Shown here: in pieces, positions 11,801 through 18,360 of the stretch
Layout of the letters: each line of letters starts with the position of its first letter
Numbering within the stretch: position 1 is the first letter of the stretch
NCBI GenBank assembly: GCA_017557925.1
Contig: JAFYWO010000141.1
Location: forward strand, 1 to 18,360
Direction: 5' to 3'
Source of the DNA: Alphaproteobacteria bacterium
Lineage (GTDB): Bacteria; Pseudomonadota; Alphaproteobacteria; RF32; CAG-239
Length of the DNA stretch: 18,360 nt
The notes under the pieces: generated by a model
The model's database searches: none
The model's input: only the letters and a program-made list of their open reading frames with translations
What the model was told of the DNA's origin: nothing
Translations under genes and position numbers: made by a program

Positions 11801-11948
11801 AAGATGTTGTAACCGTAATTTGTGGAGGTGTAATGTTAGGAAATTGCGAAATAGGTAAAATAAAAATAGCAATACCCCCCAATATTATTAACACAACAGA
11901 TATAACAATAGCAAACCTCGGACGGTTAATGAAAAAAGAAGAAAGCAT
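8808..11948 (-). CDS. RND multidrug efflux pump, HAE1 (AcrB-like) inner-membrane subunit
   Basis: 1046 residues, the standard length for hydrophobe/amphiphile efflux RND pumps. It is a proton-driven trimeric antiporter that takes drugs or amphiphiles from the periplasm and inner-membrane leaflet and passes them through the fusion protein to the outer-membrane channel. It starts [21 protein letters not shown], as AcrB-like pumps do. The proton relay is intact: Asp408 and Asp409 in [12 protein letters not shown] (405-416) and Lys937 in [13 protein letters not shown], matching AcrB D407, D408 and K940. Transmembrane blocks flank two periplasmic loops (about 30-335 and 560-865); PDEDQG is at 562-567 and [15 protein letters not shown] at 661-675. 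GGAG precedes the ATG. It lies 22 bases after the fusion-protein gene and overlaps the channel gene by eight. Substrates cannot be predicted. No regulator gene is adjacent. Confidence 0.97.
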   Translation of the reverse strand: MLSSFFINRPRFAIVISVVLIILGGIAIFILPISQFPNITPPQITVTTSYLGANAEVLVDTVAIPIENQMNGIEDMIYMSSTTDDSGSYTLNVTFDIGTDTDIAQVKVQNRLQQANSELPEEVIKEGIDVSSQNADMLGMIVLNSPNNTFSQLYLSNFAYSNIKNPLSRLEGVGQVQIFGPKYSMRIWLDVEKISALGLGVSDVIEAIENQNTQAAVGSIGASPSSKNTNLVLSLTAKGLLKSVEDFSNIVVNKSVDGGITYLKDISKIELGQDTYNLASKYNDSSAVVIAINQTPNSNALNTMSLIKKEIENLKKTFPKDIDIDIAYDSTDYVRASIGAIIETLFITFLLVILVTYLFLQKVSTTLIPLFTIPVSLIATFMVIYVLGFDINILTLFAMILVIGLVVDDAIIVVERVEYLMLNQKLSSFEASFKAMKDIGSAVIATTFVLLAIFVPVGLMAGITGKIYQQFAIAIGSAITFSAFNALTLSPVLCAIFLKNEKHNNQGKFFYWFNNLLDKFRDFYVYIVDIFVRNLWLTISLVLGTIIALLFLFKYTATSFIPDEDQGIIFANVQLDSTASINQTNNILKTMSDEILKMKGIKYFISIAGYSLLGGSGENVALGVIGLDSWDKRKDKTLSVEYISQALREKFNYIKNAQLNFFAPPSIPGIGQSNGISLELIATDQNKTPQQLEEALRIYLDEVNKNKDIDYAFSTFRADTPHLFLDIDRTKVEDYNIPLKTMFNTFQSNLGSTYINNITLDGKVNRVILQADFDYRNSVDSIKNTYIKTNEGELIKADSFIDFSTKISPKIIYRYDLYTSAPITVQSAKNVSSGDAMNSLVNIANSVLPKGFGISWTALSLQEEETKGLLGILISMAIVFCYLFLVAQYESWMLAFSVMFSVVFAVLGGFIGLHLFGLPLSIYAQLGLVLLIGLASKNAILIVEFTKEYREKGFSILEASKKGAGERFRAVLMTALTFILGVFPMIIATGPGANSQISIGVTVFFGMIMATLVGIIFVPALFAFFEKIKERFSLNKNLHTKEVKNA
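8821..8828 (-). promoter_or_regulatory. Strong Shine-Dalgarno of the outer-membrane factor gene
   Basis: AAGGAGGT on the minus strand, the longest anti-Shine-Dalgarno match I saw in the window, lies within the last codons of the RND gene (Lys-Glu-Val). It sits five bases ahead of an ATG that overlaps the pump's stop region. It fixes the start of the outer-membrane factor and indicates coupled translation. Confidence 0.8.
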
Positions 11949-11970
11949 TTTTTATCTCCAATAAAACAAG

Positions 11971-13107
11971 TTATTTTATTATCTTAAATTTAATGTTGGT
12001 TTCGTTTTTTATGTTGCTGATGTCATCTAAAATTAATAAATCACCGTTTTTGAAAGTGTTTTCTACAATATATTTATCATTTGTTTCGCTTATAATATTA
12101 ACAGGCATGGTTTCTATTTTTCCATTTCTTGCAATATTTATAAAATATCCGTTGTTAAGAATTTTGACTAAGTTTTTATCTATGGTTATAGCATTTTCTA
12201 TTTTGTTATATATATCAACTTTTACAAAAACATTAGGCAAAATAAGATTATCAGTATTTTCAAAATCTGCATATACGGCAATAGAATTTGTTTTTTTATC
12301 AATTTTATTATCCGTATACTTAAATTCTCCAATACTTTCAAAATATAAATTATCAGGAGTTTTTATTTTTATTACACTGTTTTCAAACGGTTTGGAATTA
12401 TTGTTAAAAAACTTAAAATATTCAACATCGGTTAAAAAGAACTCAACCCTGATAGGATTTGTTTGAACAATGTTTATCAAACCGGCTTCTTGCGGACTAA
12501 CATAATCTCCAACTGTCAAATCAAAATTACCAACCCTTCCGTCAATAGGAGATTTTATTAAAGTATAATCCAAATTAACTTTAGCCAGTTCTTTTTCTGC
12601 AATAGCTTTTTTTAAGGTGGCATCTGCTTGTAAAAAATTGTTTTTTGCTTCCTCTATTTGTGTAGCGGAAAAACTGTTTTTATCGGATTTTTTTACTCTC
12701 TCATAATAATCTTTATAATATTCAAAATCAGATAAAGCCTGAAGAACCATTGCCTCACTGGCTAAAAGTTTTGCTTTATATTCTTTAGGATAAATACTTA
12801 ATAATAAATCTCCTTTTTTTACGAAACTTCCTTTATCTATAAAAATTTTATCTAAATATCCATTTATAAAAGGCACAATATCTACCTGATTTATTGCTAA
12901 AGTATGACCTATGTAAGAATTTTTTATTTCAATATCAGTTGCATTCAAAGGAACAACATTTAAAGCAATGCCTTCATTAACAGGTATGTGTCTAATGTCT
13001 TTTATGTTGAGTTTATTAAACATATAAAAACCTAAACCAAAAGAAAATAGACACATAGCAAATAAGATTAAAATATATGTTCTATGAATGTTGTTGTTTT
13101 TTTTCAT
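11971..13107 (-). CDS. RND efflux periplasmic adaptor (membrane fusion protein)
   Basis: 378 residues of the HlyD/AcrA adaptor family, linking the RND pump to the outer-membrane channel. A single N-terminal hydrophobic segment (about 11-30) acts as membrane anchor or uncleaved signal. There is no good lipobox, so unlike AcrA it is probably not acylated. The split lipoyl-like domain is visible as VPFINGYLDKIFIDKGSFVKKGDLLLSIYP (78-107) and IKSPIDGRVGNFDLTVGDYVSP (184-205), with a helical hairpin between them (110-180). The beta-barrel domain (212-300) contains NPIRVEFFLTD, followed by a membrane-proximal domain. AAGGA lies a few bases before the ATG. It is first in the pump operon, 65 bases after the rpoH stop, with the palindrome TATAGCGCTATA in that gap. 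Confidence 0.93.
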   Translation of the reverse strand: MKKNNNIHRTYILILFAMCLFSFGLGFYMFNKLNIKDIRHIPVNEGIALNVVPLNATDIEIKNSYIGHTLAINQVDIVPFINGYLDKIFIDKGSFVKKGDLLLSIYPKEYKAKLLASEAMVLQALSDFEYYKDYYERVKKSDKNSFSATQIEEAKNNFLQADATLKKAIAEKELAKVNLDYTLIKSPIDGRVGNFDLTVGDYVSPQEAGLINIVQTNPIRVEFFLTDVEYFKFFNNNSKPFENSVIKIKTPDNLYFESIGEFKYTDNKIDKKTNSIAVYADFENTDNLILPNVFVKVDIYNKIENAITIDKNLVKILNNGYFINIARNGKIETMPVNIISETNDKYIVENTFKNGDLLILDDISNIKNETNIKFKIIK

Positions 13108-13130
13108 CTCTCATTCCTTAATATCAAAAG

Positions 13131-13142
13131 TATAGCGCTATA
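13131..13142. promoter_or_regulatory. 12-bp perfect palindrome before the efflux operon
   Basis: TATAGCGCTATA is symmetric about 13136/13137 and lies 24 bases upstream of the fusion-protein ATG, in the 65-base gap after rpoH. It is too short to make a useful hairpin and has no T-run, so it looks more like an operator half-site pair than a terminator. No local repressor gene is present. A TTGAAA on the minus strand (13170-13165) lies upstream, but no well-spaced -10 box is convincing. Confidence 0.3.
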
Positions 13143-13172
13143 TAGATAATAAGGGATGAGGTTATTTCAAGA

Positions 13173-14048
13173 TTACTGCATTAACTCTATCGCTTTAGTA
13201 ATTTTTTTTATAGAATTAAGTTCTATTTGCCTAACCCTTTCTTTTGAAATATTATAAGTTTTGCTCAAATCATCAAGTGTTATAGATTTTTCATAAAGCC
13301 TACGTTTAAATAAAATATCTTTTTCTCTTTTATTTAATACATACAAAGCTTTATTAAACATTTGTTTTCTATATTTGACAGTTTCGCTATGAGCCAAAGT
13401 TTCTTCTTGATTGGGTTTATTGTCTGATATAAAGTCCATCCATTCCGTAGTTCCGTCACAATCTTCGTCAACCACAGAATTAAGTGAGCCGTCGTGAGCT
13501 TTTAACCTCATATTCATATCAGTAACATCTTGAACACTTACATCAAGCGATTTTGCAATATCATTTAATATATGTAAAGAAAGCTCTCTGTCATCAATCA
13601 AGTTTAATCTGTTTTTTATTTTTCGTAAATTGAAAAATAATTTTTTTTGTGCAGCAGTTGTGCCTAATTTTACTAATGACCAAGAATTTAATATGTATTT
13701 TTGCACAGAGGCTTTAATCCACCATAAAGCATAAGTAGAAAATCTAAAACCTTTTTCCGGCACAAATTTATCAACGGCATATATTAAACCAATATTACCT
13801 TCCGAAATCATTTCTCCTATAGGCAATCCGTAACCACGATATTTGGATACAACTTTTACAACAAGTCTTAAATGTGAAGTGATTAGTTTGTATGCGATAG
13901 CTTTATCGCCCGTTTGTTTATATTTTAGTGCTAGTTGATATTCTTCTTCCGGATTAAGAATGGGATATTTTTTTATAGATTGTAAATATCTGGATAGGTT
14001 TTCTTCCGGTGAAAAGTCAAGTTCAGATAGAGTTGGTTGTTTTTCCAT
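13173..14048 (-). CDS. rpoH: Heat-shock sigma factor sigma-32
   Basis: 291 residues from the ATG at 14048. An AGGAG seven bases upstream and family length favour this start over the ATG at 14135, which would add 29 atypical basic residues. Region 2 is complete: HLRLVVKVVSKYRGYGLPIGEMISEGNIGLIYAVDKF (59-95) and the FRFSTYALWWIKASVQKYIL -10 recognition block (101-120). QKKLFFNLRK (134-143) is the RpoH box that separates sigma-32 from other group 3 sigmas. Region 4 ends with ITLDDLSKTYNISKERVRQIE (256-276), the -35 recognition helix-turn-helix. It directs RNA polymerase to chaperone and protease promoters. It follows rluD, an adjacency I recall from other alphaproteobacteria, by 117 bases. Its ribosome-binding site sits in a stable-looking hairpin, suggesting control at translation. 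Confidence 0.95.
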   Translation of the reverse strand: MEKQPTLSELDFSPEENLSRYLQSIKKYPILNPEEEYQLALKYKQTGDKAIAYKLITSHLRLVVKVVSKYRGYGLPIGEMISEGNIGLIYAVDKFVPEKGFRFSTYALWWIKASVQKYILNSWSLVKLGTTAAQKKLFFNLRKIKNRLNLIDDRELSLHILNDIAKSLDVSVQDVTDMNMRLKAHDGSLNSVVDEDCDGTTEWMDFISDNKPNQEETLAHSETVKYRKQMFNKALYVLNKREKDILFKRRLYEKSITLDDLSKTYNISKERVRQIELNSIKKITKAIELMQ

Positions 14049-14055
14049 TATGTTT

Positions 14056-14078
14056 CTCCTAAAAATTGACTTCAGGAG
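14056..14078 (-). promoter_or_regulatory. rpoH: rpoH leader hairpin hiding the Shine-Dalgarno (candidate RNA thermometer)
   Basis: On the minus strand CUCCUGAAG (14078-14070) pairs with UUUUUAGGAG (14065-14056 region) through nine consecutive pairs: C-G, U-A, C-G, C-G, U-A, G-U, A-U, A-U, G-U. The loop is UCAAU. The 3' arm is the AGGAG Shine-Dalgarno, seven bases before the rpoH ATG, so the whole ribosome-binding core is paired. The geometry fits RNA thermometers known for gammaproteobacterial rpoH and for rhizobial ROSE elements, although the sequence is not an obvious member of either. It is seen only in the sequence, and folding and activity are inferred. Confidence 0.5.
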
Positions 14079-14165
14079 CATATATTCAAAAAATTTTTTC
14101 CACAATCTAGACAATGGTTTTATTGTTTTTAGCAAAAAATTAAGCTTTTTAAGATGTTTATTAAA

Positions 14166-15146
14166 CTAAAATCTAGTCCTTAATTGATTTAAAAGTTCTT
14201 TCATATCATCAGGAAAATCACTCTCAAAAGAAAGAAATTCTTTTGTTTTGGGATGGATAAAACCAAGAGAATAAGCATGCAGCGCTTGTCTTTCAAATTC
14301 ATTTACCATCTTTTTTAAGTCTGTCGGTAAATTAACACTGCTTTTTTTAGGTTTTTCATAAACATTGTCTCCAACAAGATGGCAACCGATACTAGACAAA
14401 TGAACTCTTATTTGATGAGTTCTTCCGGTTTCTAAATTACATTTTATAAGAGAAACGGTGTTTTTAAAATTTTCAATAACTTCATAATGTGTAACAGCAT
14501 GTTTTCCGCCATTTTGAACTAATGCCATCTTTTTTCTGTCAAAAGAACTTCTGGCAATATTACCGATTATTGTTCCTTTTGTTTCTTTAGGAACTCCGTA
14601 AACAATCGCAAAATAAGTCCTTTCAATAGAGTGATTAAAAAATTGTTCTGCCAATCCTTTATGAGCAAAATCATTTTTTGCAACCACCAATATACCGCTT
14701 GTGTTGCGGTCAATTCTATGAACAATACCTGGTCTTGCCACACCACCAATGCCAGAGAGAGAATCTTTACAATGAAAAAGTAACGCATTAACAAGTGTGC
14801 CTCTTGTAGCTCCTGCCGCTGGATGAACAGTCATTCCAAAAGGTTTATTAACAACAATAAGGTCTTCATCTTCGTATAAAACATCAAGTTTAATATCTTC
14901 AGCTACAGGTATGGGAGATTTAAGAGGGGGGATGTTTATTTGGTAACAATCACCTAGTCTTGTTTTGTAATCTTTGTCTGCAATAATCTCCTCATCTGCA
15001 AAAATATGATCGCCTTCAATAAGTTTTTGCACCATAGAACGAGAAAGCTCCTCAACTTCTCCTGCAATAAACTTGTCTATTCTTATGCCAATACTTTTTT
15101 CATCAACCGAAGATGTATAAAAAATATTATTTTTTTCGTCACTCAT
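14166..15146 (-). CDS. rluD: 23S rRNA pseudouridine synthase (RluD-type, RluA family)
   Basis: 326 residues from the ATG at 15146. A GTG at 15173 would add nine residues but would leave almost no leader after the candidate promoter. The S4 RNA-binding domain is N-terminal (about 17-75: IRIDKFIAGEVEELSRSMVQKLI). The catalytic domain carries NKPFGMTVHPAAG (100-112) and HRIDRNTSGILVVAKN (143-158), with catalytic Asp146, plus LETGRTHQIRVHLSSIG (238-254). RluD makes pseudouridines in helix 69 of 23S rRNA, which matter for late 50S assembly. S4-bearing RluC acts on other sites, but length and the rpoH neighbour favour RluD. It leads the minus-strand series into rpoH. The stop is TAG. Confidence 0.9.
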   Translation of the reverse strand: MSDEKNNIFYTSSVDEKSIGIRIDKFIAGEVEELSRSMVQKLIEGDHIFADEEIIADKDYKTRLGDCYQINIPPLKSPIPVAEDIKLDVLYEDEDLIVVNKPFGMTVHPAAGATRGTLVNALLFHCKDSLSGIGGVARPGIVHRIDRNTSGILVVAKNDFAHKGLAEQFFNHSIERTYFAIVYGVPKETKGTIIGNIARSSFDRKKMALVQNGGKHAVTHYEVIENFKNTVSLIKCNLETGRTHQIRVHLSSIGCHLVGDNVYEKPKKSSVNLPTDLKKMVNEFERQALHAYSLGFIHPKTKEFLSFESDFPDDMKELLNQLRTRF

Positions 15147-15184
15147 TGTCTTGCTTATTAAGTATATTTTCACTAATATCCGAT

Positions 15185-15213
15185 AAGATACTTGAATAAG
15201 ATGCTAAAATCAA
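15185..15213 (-). promoter_or_regulatory. Candidate sigma70 promoter of rluD
   Basis: On the minus strand TTGATT (15213-15208) and TATCTT (15190-15185) are spaced 17 bases apart. The predicted start point leaves about 30 bases before the ATG at 15146, which supports that start codon over the GTG at 15173. Confidence 0.4.
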
Positions 15214-15245
15214 GGGATATTTGTTAAAAAATGTAATACAAATAA

Positions 15246-15273
15246 TTATCATGAAAGCATAAAGCGTTATAAT
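15246..15273 (+). promoter_or_regulatory. Candidate sigma70 promoter of the acidic repeat-motif gene
   Basis: A perfect TATAAT (15268-15273) has TTATCA (15246-15251, four of six to consensus) 16 bases upstream. The leader to the ATG at 15316 would be about 35 bases, and GGGGAG (15302-15307) is the Shine-Dalgarno. Confidence 0.45.
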
Positions 15274-15315
15274 GTATAAAAAATCTCTGTAGTAAAAATG
15301 TGGGGAGAGTATAAA

Positions 15316-16371
15316 ATGACAGAAACAGGTAATGAATTGGATGTTTTTTTTGCTTCTGCGAAAAATAATGAAGAAAAAAGCACCGATGAAAAAAAAAGCA
15401 AAGCACCCAAAGAGGCAGAAGTATCAGGTGATAGTTTAGAAGATGAATTTGCAAGATTACTTGATAGTTTTATAAATGACAGCAAGAAACAAACTAATCA
15501 AGTAGAAGATTTAAATCTTGATGATTATATAACTAACACCCCAAAAAACAAAACAAAAGAAGAAAAAACAGAATCACTAAACGACGATTTAGATAGTTTT
15601 TTTGTATCTTCTGCAAAAAAACGAGATATTATACCTCCTAAAAAAGCAGATTTTGAAGATAACACGCTAAAAGATGACAAAAACAATCTAAAAAAAGATG
15701 AATCAGAGCTTGCGCAATCTTTTTTCAATTTTCAAGAAGGTATACTTGCAATAGCAGAAAAGAAAAACATAAAACCTCCCACAACAGATTTTGATAATTC
15801 TCAATTATATCCTAACTACAAACCTAGTGTTGGTAAAAAAATAGCACAATATCTCATAGCAGGCTGGGATTTACTGAATAAATGTGATAGTGAAAATATG
15901 AAGCGATTAAGTCCTAATGCAACGGATGAAGACTATTTGGTATTTGCGGAATCACTTGAAGATACAGATATGCAACTGGCAATAATTTCGTATATAGAAA
16001 TTTTAACAAACCTTGAGATATGCGAAGTAAAATATGAGCAAATGAAAGAAATTGTAACTAAGAACAGAATAAAAAAAGAGCTTTATGAAGAATATATAAG
16101 GCTTCAAGAAAGAAAAAAAATATTCATAAAAAAATTAAAAGAACAAAAATATCCCATAGATGTAGACAGTTTGATAAATAATTACTTCAAAGCAGCTCAA
16201 AAGGATGATAAAGGAGCTTTTGAAGCTTTAACCAAAAATCCTGCAATGTTTTCTCCAATACAAATGGATAAGATAAAGCCAAAATTTTTCGGAATAATAA
16301 AAGTTGTGCCTGAAGACGGTATAAAGATGAACAAAAAAATAGGCTCTTTTATAAAAAAATTGAAAATGTAA
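15316..16371 (+). CDS. Unrecognised acidic protein with repeated D-x-F-F motifs
   Basis: 351 residues from the ATG at 15316, chosen because GGGGAG precedes it; an ATG at 15298 lies upstream of that Shine-Dalgarno. I do not recognise the family. Residues 1-170 are acidic, polar and probably disordered, but hold spaced short motifs: LDVFFASAK (8-16), LLDSFINDSKK (48-58), DLDSFFVSSAKK (91-102), and a looser AQSFFNFQEG (133-142). Two of them lead into IIPPKKADFEDNTL (105-118) and IKPPTTDFDNSQL (152-164). Residues 172-351 are helical and lysine-rich (ELYEEYIRLQERKKIFIKKLKEQKYP). No signal peptide or membrane helix is seen, so it is probably cytoplasmic or a secreted substrate lacking a Sec signal. 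It is divergent from rluD and 79 bases before another unknown gene with its own promoter. The motifs resemble linear docking sites, which is inference. Confidence 0.75.
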   Translation: MTETGNELDVFFASAKNNEEKSTDEKKSKAPKEAEVSGDSLEDEFARLLDSFINDSKKQTNQVEDLNLDDYITNTPKNKTKEEKTESLNDDLDSFFVSSAKKRDIIPPKKADFEDNTLKDDKNNLKKDESELAQSFFNFQEGILAIAEKKNIKPPTTDFDNSQLYPNYKPSVGKKIAQYLIAGWDLLNKCDSENMKRLSPNATDEDYLVFAESLEDTDMQLAIISYIEILTNLEICEVKYEQMKEIVTKNRIKKELYEEYIRLQERKKIFIKKLKEQKYPIDVDSLINNYFKAAQKDDKGAFEALTKNPAMFSPIQMDKIKPKFFGIIKVVPEDGIKMNKKIGSFIKKLKM

Positions 16372-16391
16372 AAAAAATGACATTTTTAAAG

Positions 16392-16420
16392 TAGACAAAA
16401 AATTGTAATTATGCTAAAAT
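16392..16420 (+). promoter_or_regulatory. Strong candidate sigma70 promoter of the long coiled-coil gene
   Basis: TAGACA (16392-16397) and TAAAAT (16415-16420) are exactly 17 bases apart, each one base from consensus, and TG at 16412-16413 gives an extended -10. AAAGGAG (16437-16443) follows, seven bases before the ATG. This is the best-looking promoter in the window. Confidence 0.6.
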
Positions 16421-16450
16421 AGATAAAACAATTATAAAAGGAGCTCTCCG

Positions 16451-18360
16451 ATGGTTGAAAAAAATGAATATGATAAGTCAGTAGAAGAATACGAAAAGAA
16501 AAAAAAAGAATACGAAGATATGTTGGGAAACGTATCTTCTACAGAGGTGTCTTCTGATAATAATGAAGACAAACAGACTGATACGGAAGAAACAACAAAT
16601 AAAGATAAGCCGGAAAAAGAAGATACAACTAATAAAAAAGAAGAACAAGAGACAACCAAACCAAAGCCTGAAAAACAATCAACAACATCATCAAAACATA
16701 GTCAAGGTTATTCAAGAGCGTATGAAGAAGTTCCTGAATGCGATATTTATGGCAATCCTGTTATAAAAGATAAAAAAAATGGCGATAATAAACAAGATTT
16801 TCCCAAACCTCCCAAACGTGCAGATAAAGGTAAAAGCGGTGGCGAAAGTAATATAATGGATTTATTTTGGAAAGAATTTATCCTTGCCTCCTATGATTGG
16901 ATTGTAAATACGTCTGTAGATACTGTTTTAGATTTTGTAGATTATGTTTTGTATAGCAGAAATAAAAGTCCGGAAAAAACTAAAGAAGAAAAAATAGATG
17001 TTTTTGCTATTGGATCAGGAATTCGTAAAAAAACAAAAGATGAAATGTTAAAAAGAAAGGAAGTTGCCAGTAAAGCATTTGATGAAATAGTCAGAAATCT
17101 TGAAAAAGATAAAAATGGTCTTCAAGTTAAATGGGAGGTTCTGAAAGGAGAACCTGTTGTTTTCAAAAAATTAAGTGAAATTAATAAAAAACCGGTAAAA
17201 TCCAGAACTTTTGAAGAAAAAGAAATAATGGATGAATTTTTAAAAACCCCAAACGTTCTAAATAATCTGATAGATGAAGGTATAGGAATAAGAGAAATAG
17301 CTATAGCATCAGCCACTTGTGAAAGTGCTGCCAATTATGCGGATAAATATGCTGTGTCTGAAACGTTTGATAAAAAACTTACAGAACTGGAAAATCAGCT
17401 AAAAACAACAAATAAAACATCAATAAAAGAAACTATTACAGCATTAAAAGAAGAACTTACTCCAAGCAAAATTAAGCTTTTTGAAGATATTAAATCTAGT
17501 TTGTTTATGATAGAAGAAGATGTAAGAAAAGAAAATTATAAAGGGGCAACAGAAAAAATAAAGTCTATACGTGAAAATTGCTCTAAAGCAGTAAGTTCTC
17601 CAGAGTATTGGGAGAAAGTTATATCAATAAAAGAAAAATCTTATTTGGAAGAAATATCACAAGAAAAAGAAAAAATAGAAACAGAGGATATTCAAGTATT
17701 TTCAAGCGACTTTGATGATAGTATTATTTTATTAAATCAATTTGTCACGAATATTCCTGAAGAGAACAAAGAAAATAAAGAAGAATTGCAAAATTTATTA
17801 ACAGATATGGTTCAAGGATCATCTCCAACCACAAGTAATGAAAAAAGTCTTTATAAACACCTAAATATAATATTAAAAAAAGCAGAAGCAACCTCTGAAA
17901 GTGAGTATGTATCTAGCTTAAAAGCTAGTATGAAAAGTTTTACAAAAAACTACAACGATATGAATAACGGAGCAGAACAACCTTTATTAACAGAAGAATT
18001 TTCACAAAAATTATCTATTTTGAATGAAAAATTGGAAAAGAGTGATAAAAAACAAAAAGAAGATAAAGATTGTATAGAAGCTCTTTTAAACTCAATGTCA
18101 AATAGCATAGAAGATGATAATTTAGAATTATTAAGCTTAAAAAATGAAATAAATAATATAAAAGAGACTGTTCAAAAAGCATCACCTAATAAAATAATTG
18201 ATGTTGCTGGTTCCAAAATTGCTTCTTTGGGCAAATCGTATGAAGAATTAAACCCAATAAAGAAGAAAAAAAGAAAATATTATAAAGACATCACAGATAA
18301 AATAGGCGACTTAAAAGGTTCAATAGATGAATATACCTCAGGAGTAATGAGTGTTATAGG
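16451..18360 (+). CDS. Unrecognised long charged protein, 3' end outside the window
   Basis: An open frame from the ATG at 16451 runs to the window edge: 636 full codons and still open. AAAGGAG lies seven bases upstream. I do not recognise it. Residues 1-24 are Lys/Glu/Tyr-rich (EYEKKKKEYEDML). Residues 28-90 are a low-complexity Thr/Glu/Lys/Pro stretch, surely disordered. ECDIYGNPVIKDKKNG (96-111) and PKPPKRADKGKSGGE (118-132) follow. Next is the only hydrophobic, aromatic part (about 136-169: LFWKEFILASYDWIVNTSV, then VLDFVDYVLYSR), which may be an amphipathic or membrane-touching helix pair. From about 195 onward it is Lys/Glu-rich with Leu/Ile at regular spacing, suggesting long coiled coils. 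No signal peptide is evident. Codon use matches its neighbours, giving no clear sign of recent transfer. It could be a structural or scaffold protein or an effector. Confidence 0.7.
   Translation, partial: MVEKNEYDKSVEEYEKKKKEYEDMLGNVSSTEVSSDNNEDKQTDTEETTNKDKPEKEDTTNKKEEQETTKPKPEKQSTTSSKHSQGYSRAYEEVPECDIYGNPVIKDKKNGDNKQDFPKPPKRADKGKSGGESNIMDLFWKEFILASYDWIVNTSVDTVLDFVDYVLYSRNKSPEKTKEEKIDVFAIGSGIRKKTKDEMLKRKEVASKAFDEIVRNLEKDKNGLQVKWEVLKGEPVVFKKLSEINKKPVKSRTFEEKEIMDEFLKTPNVLNNLIDEGIGIREIAIASATCESAANYADKYAVSETFDKKLTELENQLKTTNKTSIKETITALKEELTPSKIKLFEDIKSSLFMIEEDVRKENYKGATEKIKSIRENCSKAVSSPEYWEKVISIKEKSYLEEISQEKEKIETEDIQVFSSDFDDSIILLNQFVTNIPEENKENKEELQNLLTDMVQGSSPTTSNEKSLYKHLNIILKKAEATSESEYVSSLKASMKSFTKNYNDMNNGAEQPLLTEEFSQKLSILNEKLEKSDKKQKEDKDCIEALLNSMSNSIEDDNLELLSLKNEINNIKETVQKASPNKIIDVAGSKIASLGKSYEELNPIKKKKRKYYKDITDKIGDLKGSIDEYTSGVMSVI

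Noticed and set aside
11993..12466. 157-residue plus-strand open frame
   Set aside because: It is antisense to the membrane fusion protein gene, whose lipoyl-domain motifs and Shine-Dalgarno are clear. Open antisense frames are expected in this AT-rich code.
7415..13107. Efflux operon as a recently acquired foreign island
   Set aside because: Base composition and Lys/Asn/Ile bias look like the rest of the window by eye, and no integrase, tRNA or direct repeats flank it.
14088..14099. A6T6 palindrome upstream of rpoH
   Set aside because: A plain A/T tract, more likely DNA curvature than a structured element, given the base composition.
14049..14135. 29-residue N-terminal extension of RpoH from the ATG at 14135
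   Set aside because: The extension is basic and unlike sigma-32 N-termini, and the AGGAG Shine-Dalgarno points to the ATG at 14048.
15224..15485. Overlapping minus-strand frames of 72-76 residues across the rluD/acidic-gene spacer
   Set aside because: They are low-complexity, lack Shine-Dalgarno sites, and lie over the promoter and N-terminus of the plus-strand gene.
16373..16387. AAAAATG-A-CATTTTT inverted repeat after the acidic gene, considered as a terminator
   Set aside because: Only five A-U pairs remain once a loop is allowed, with no G-C core. It probably cannot terminate transcription.
16432..16678. Two minus-strand frames rich in Ser, Phe and Val
   Set aside because: They are reverse-complement shadows of the Lys/Glu/Thr-rich low-complexity start of the long plus-strand gene.
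16563..16766. 67-residue plus-strand frame rich in Lys and Gln
   Set aside because: It is an out-of-frame reading of the repetitive A-rich segment inside the long gene, with no ribosome-binding site.

Overview
The window is about 18.4 kb of AT-rich, densely packed bacterial chromosome. The best guess is a low-GC alphaproteobacterium, perhaps host-associated (RF32-like or Rickettsiales-like). The reasons are rluD next to rpoH, a glutathione S-transferase-fold protein with the PPxxHYxxLDF tail I associate with alphaproteobacteria, a NodT/HAE1-type RND pump, and a strong A/T, Lys/Asn/Ile bias. No tRNA, rRNA, CRISPR array, insertion sequence or clear rho-independent terminator is visible. All 14 complete genes end in TAA (11) or TAG (3), never TGA, and Trp is TGG throughout.

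Layout. 1-201 is a leader region with the possible tail of an upstream reading frame. 202-1146 (+) is a polyprenol-phosphate glycosyltransferase that abuts, stop codon to stop codon, a four-gene minus-strand operon (5198 down to 1147). That operon runs: a ParA/MinD-like protein with a degenerate Walker A loop, a membrane J-domain/SH3 protein, tRNA-guanine transglycosylase (tgt), and a LOG-family phosphoribohydrolase. A short divergent promoter region (5199-5310), with superimposed candidate -10 boxes, separates it from a plus-strand group: a periplasmic SBP-like protein, a GST-fold protein and a small lipoprotein (5311-7411).

Three bases further on, a long minus-strand series ends: rluD (15146) > rpoH > membrane fusion protein > RND inner-membrane pump > outer-membrane factor (to 7415). 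The last three form a complete tripartite efflux system. The rpoH Shine-Dalgarno lies inside a perfect 9-bp (G-U allowed) hairpin, a candidate RNA thermometer.

From 15316 to the window edge are two plus-strand genes I do not recognise, each with its own sigma70-like promoter. One encodes an acidic protein with repeated short D-x-F-F and PPxxxDF motifs and a helical C-terminal domain. The other is a long, charged, probably coiled-coil protein that runs off the window. These two genes, the degenerate-ParA/J-domain pair and the rpoH leader are the parts most worth following up.
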